From positions 13,070,620 to 13,134,619 of the forward strand of contig OZ024821.1 in NCBI GenBank assembly GCA_964016985.1: 64,000 nucleotides of DNA, in the 5' to 3' direction. Below, piece after piece: positions 61,965 through 64,000 of this stretch. Each line of letters begins with the position of its first letter. Positions within the stretch are counted from its first letter, which is position 1. This DNA is from Anodontia alba (Eukaryota; Mollusca; Bivalvia; Lucinida; Lucinidae). The notes beneath the pieces are model-generated. The model was given only the letters and a program-made list of their open reading frames with translations. It was not told where the DNA came from and did no database searches. Both the position numbers and the translations under genes were made by a program.

Positions 61965-62100
61965 AGATAGGATTTGACATTTCATGCAAATTGTCTCCTT
62001 AGGAGACAATTTGCATGAAATGTCAAATCCTATTTTCTATATAATAAGATTTGACAAGTACTGCAAATTGTCTCTTTAAGAGACAATTTGCATGAAAAAT
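61965..62100. repeat. Two adjacent palindromes of the 'gacatttcatg' family
   Basis: The first (61965-62040) is perfect around GTCTCCTTAGGAGAC. The second (62041-62100), directly abutting, is around GTCTCTTTAAGAGAC with one imperfect arm. Confidence 0.88.
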
Positions 62101-62574
62101 CAACTCCTATTTTTCTGGGAAATATAAGAAAATATATAGTCAATTTGTCATCTGCTGTATTTGTACAGAGAGTGGTAAAGGTTGAATAAAACATGTCCAC
62201 TTTATGCAGACTCTGATGGCCTAGTCCGGCCTTTCCCACTATACCAGGTTGTTCATAAATGCCTTTTCTGAACTTTAATTAACCTAAAAATAAACTTCGA
62301 AGGTCCTGCTCAGTATAACACTGCAAGCTGGAATGATGAAGGTCCTGATCAAACTGTGTAACTTTGCAAGCTGGCAGGAGTCTTTACCATTCAGGTCTGT
62401 AGGTTTTACCAACCCCAAACTATGTTTTCACCTACCTGCTTAACTATTGTATTTACCCTAAACATTTCGACACCTTAACACATACCAATAGGTCAAAAAC
62501 AATTTGAACAAGTTCATTTTGCTACCCATTGCTGTGTCTAAAAACTCACTGACTGACGAATAACAAACTGTATA

Positions 62575-63887
62575 CAAGGGTCCTGCAAAAAGTTTTGTCA
62601 CTGGGTTCAGATTACTTCAGTGCTACGTTTTATCAAACATATATTTATTACAAACCTATGAAGTATTCCCCCTTTACTGAAACACATTTTTGTTATCTTT
62701 TTATCCAGTTTTGGTATCTGTTGGAGACACTGATAAATAGCGCTGGCAAGAGAACTTCTAGATGTATACTTATTTCCAGAAAGCATTTTCTTAAGCCTTG
62801 GAAATAAAAAGAAGTCACAGGGTCTCAGGTCAGGTGAATCAGGTGGATGGTTTAAAACTTTCACCTTTTCAGAAGCCAAAAAAGACTTAACAACCTCACA
62901 CTTATGAGAGGAGGCGTTGTCATGTAAAAGGTGGACTCCTGACCATCCTTTGCTTGGTCGTTTCTTATTGTAAAACTCTTTCACTTTCTTCAGTACAGAA
63001 TTCTTGTAGAATTGGCCAGTGACTGTATGACCAGATGGACAAGCACTTGAACGACTGGCCCATTTGAATTAAAGAAAATTGCGTACAACATATTTTTCGA
63101 ACTTGTGGTTCTCTTGGCAATACATGGGCATTTTTTATCTTTTTGCTTCCATTGCTTATTATCAACCCTTCTTTGTGGCTCAAACATGTGCACCCAGGTT
63201 TCATCACCTGTTAGCAAGTTAGAAATAACCTGACTATTACAGCCTTTGTATGTTTTCAGAAGTCCCTGGGCACATTTAAGGCGTTGTGTCTTTTGCTCCT
63301 CAGTGAGCAAATGAGGTACCCACCTAGCACAAACCTTTCTCAGGTCCAAATGCTTTTTCGGAATTGTTTGCACACTGCCTTCTGATATGCCAGTACAACT
63401 AGCTATATCTTTGACAGACAATCGCGCATCCTGTTTGACCACAATCTTTACAGCAGCGATGTAAGCCTTGGTAACAGAGGTTTTAGGCCTTCCAGGACAG
63501 GTATCATCTTCAACAGAAAATTTCCCAGCTTTAAAAGCTTTAACCCACCTAAAAACTGCGAATTGAAATGGTCTGAGGTCCATATATACCACACAATTCA
63601 TTAAATATCTGCTTTGAATCTATATTATGCCTAATGCGGCATTTAATATAGCTACGAATTTGAGTCTTCTGGTCCATGTTCCAATGTAACAAGTAAATTG
63701 GTCAGTGTACATGACTGCATCTATTTCAATTTGAAATAATTCGGTCAGTTGGAAAGCAATTTGCACAAAATAAACGGGTATCTTTAGCTATTCAACACAC
63801 CATTCAAGTGCAGTGAAGCATTTTAAAATATACCTAGGATAAAACTAAGTAAGCCTATTAGTGACAGAACTTTTTGCACAACCCTCG
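62575..63887 (-). mobile_element. Mariner DD34D element, 1313 bp, nearly full length
   Basis: Terminal inverted repeats of about 28 bp: CAAGGGTCCTGCAAAAAGTT at the left and the inverse of CGAGGGTTGTGCAAAAAGTT at the right, both flanked by TA (62573-62574 and 63888-63889). It carries one transposase on the minus strand and was inserted into a copy of the 'caaacagtgtagaccc' palindrome, whose halves flank it. Confidence 0.92.
62607..63677 (-). pseudogene. Mariner transposase, two frameshifts
   Basis: From the ATG at 63677 it reads MDQKTQIRSYIKCRIRHNID to RSF, then shifts in a T run near 63550 into RWVKAFKAGKFSVEDD, the helix-turn-helix DNA-binding region. The catalytic motifs follow: TGDETWVHMFEP (first Asp), LLHDNASSH (second Asp) and HPPDSPDLRPCDFFLFP (third Asp), with 34 residues between the second and third, so DD34D. 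A second shift near 63030 separates LVPSG-like text from VTGQFYKNSV. Apart from the two shifts the roughly 345-residue protein is intact, so inactivation looks recent. It resembles the SETMAR/mariner group of animal elements. Confidence 0.9.
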
Positions 63888-63889
63888 TA

Positions 63890-64000
63890 GCTCTCTGGTA
63901 TCTGATCTGGGTCTACTCTCTTTGCTAAGGTGTCTGTCTAATTAGTTAGTGTTGGTAAATATAGTTAACATCAACTGATGACAGTTTGTTTGTGTTGAGG
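63890..64000. other. Right half of a mariner-split palindrome, then unassigned
   Basis: 'tctgatctgggtctactctc' and 'tttgctaaggtgtctgtc' match the right arm and flank of the palindrome family. The left half, 'aataacaaactgta', precedes the mariner at 62560-62574. Confidence 0.7.

Noticed and set aside
1..64000. Hammerhead-type ribozyme cores
   Set aside because: I looked for CTGATGA with a following GAAA core near inverted arms and found no convincing arrangement; a covariance-model search would be needed to exclude it.

Overview
The window looks like animal, most probably bivalve mollusc, nuclear DNA. Coding sequence is sparse and split by GT-AG introns. Nearly everything else is transposon-derived: TCCGTCC-bearing tandem-unit elements, tRNA-derived SINEs with target-site duplications, pogo/mariner-like MITEs, an OTU-type Helitron and many short perfect palindromes. 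The species cannot be fixed from the sequence alone. I see no bacterial gene organisation.

One host gene is visible, on the + strand. Nine short exons between 22711 and 58643 join with correct splice sites and phases at every junction. They give one 253-residue reading frame that I identify as the kinetochore protein DSN1 (Mis13), part of the MIS12 complex. A polyadenylation signal follows at 58697. Its introns hold roughly 35 kb of repeats. A possible upstream exon (22187-22354) and a promoter-like CpG/YY1 patch (about 13660) lie 5' of it.

Layout. 1-1460: low-complexity DNA and short tandem duplications. 1464-7770: degenerate Helitron (OTU protease, DUF6570-like region, HUH Rep, PIF1-type helicase), broken by frameshifts, stops and an 81-bp GT...AG insert that has a near-identical copy at 8315-8396. 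9183-10032: broken SGNH-hydrolase-like transposon ORF. 10-22.7 kb: SINEs, foldback MITEs and tandem-unit repeats. 22.7-58.6 kb: DSN1 with its introns. 58.7-64 kb: MITEs, a SINE and a nearly full-length DD34D mariner (62575-63887) inserted into a palindrome.

The most unusual object is in DSN1 intron 1, at 26828-33030. It has 161-bp perfect inverted terminal repeats and, just inside the right one, a 97-bp internal segment complementary to the two termini joined end to end. That is the architecture of a DIRS retrotransposon with its internal complementary region, yet the 5.8-kb interior has no recognisable gag, reverse transcriptase, methyltransferase or tyrosine recombinase. Instead it carries an array of diverged units around a CCGG-type stem that stays paired while its sequence changes, followed by many further stem-loops. 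It sits in a tandem repeat whose ~127-bp units carry perfect AGGTCA-N3-TGACCT palindromes, the consensus oestrogen-response-element form. All function beyond motif identity is inference.
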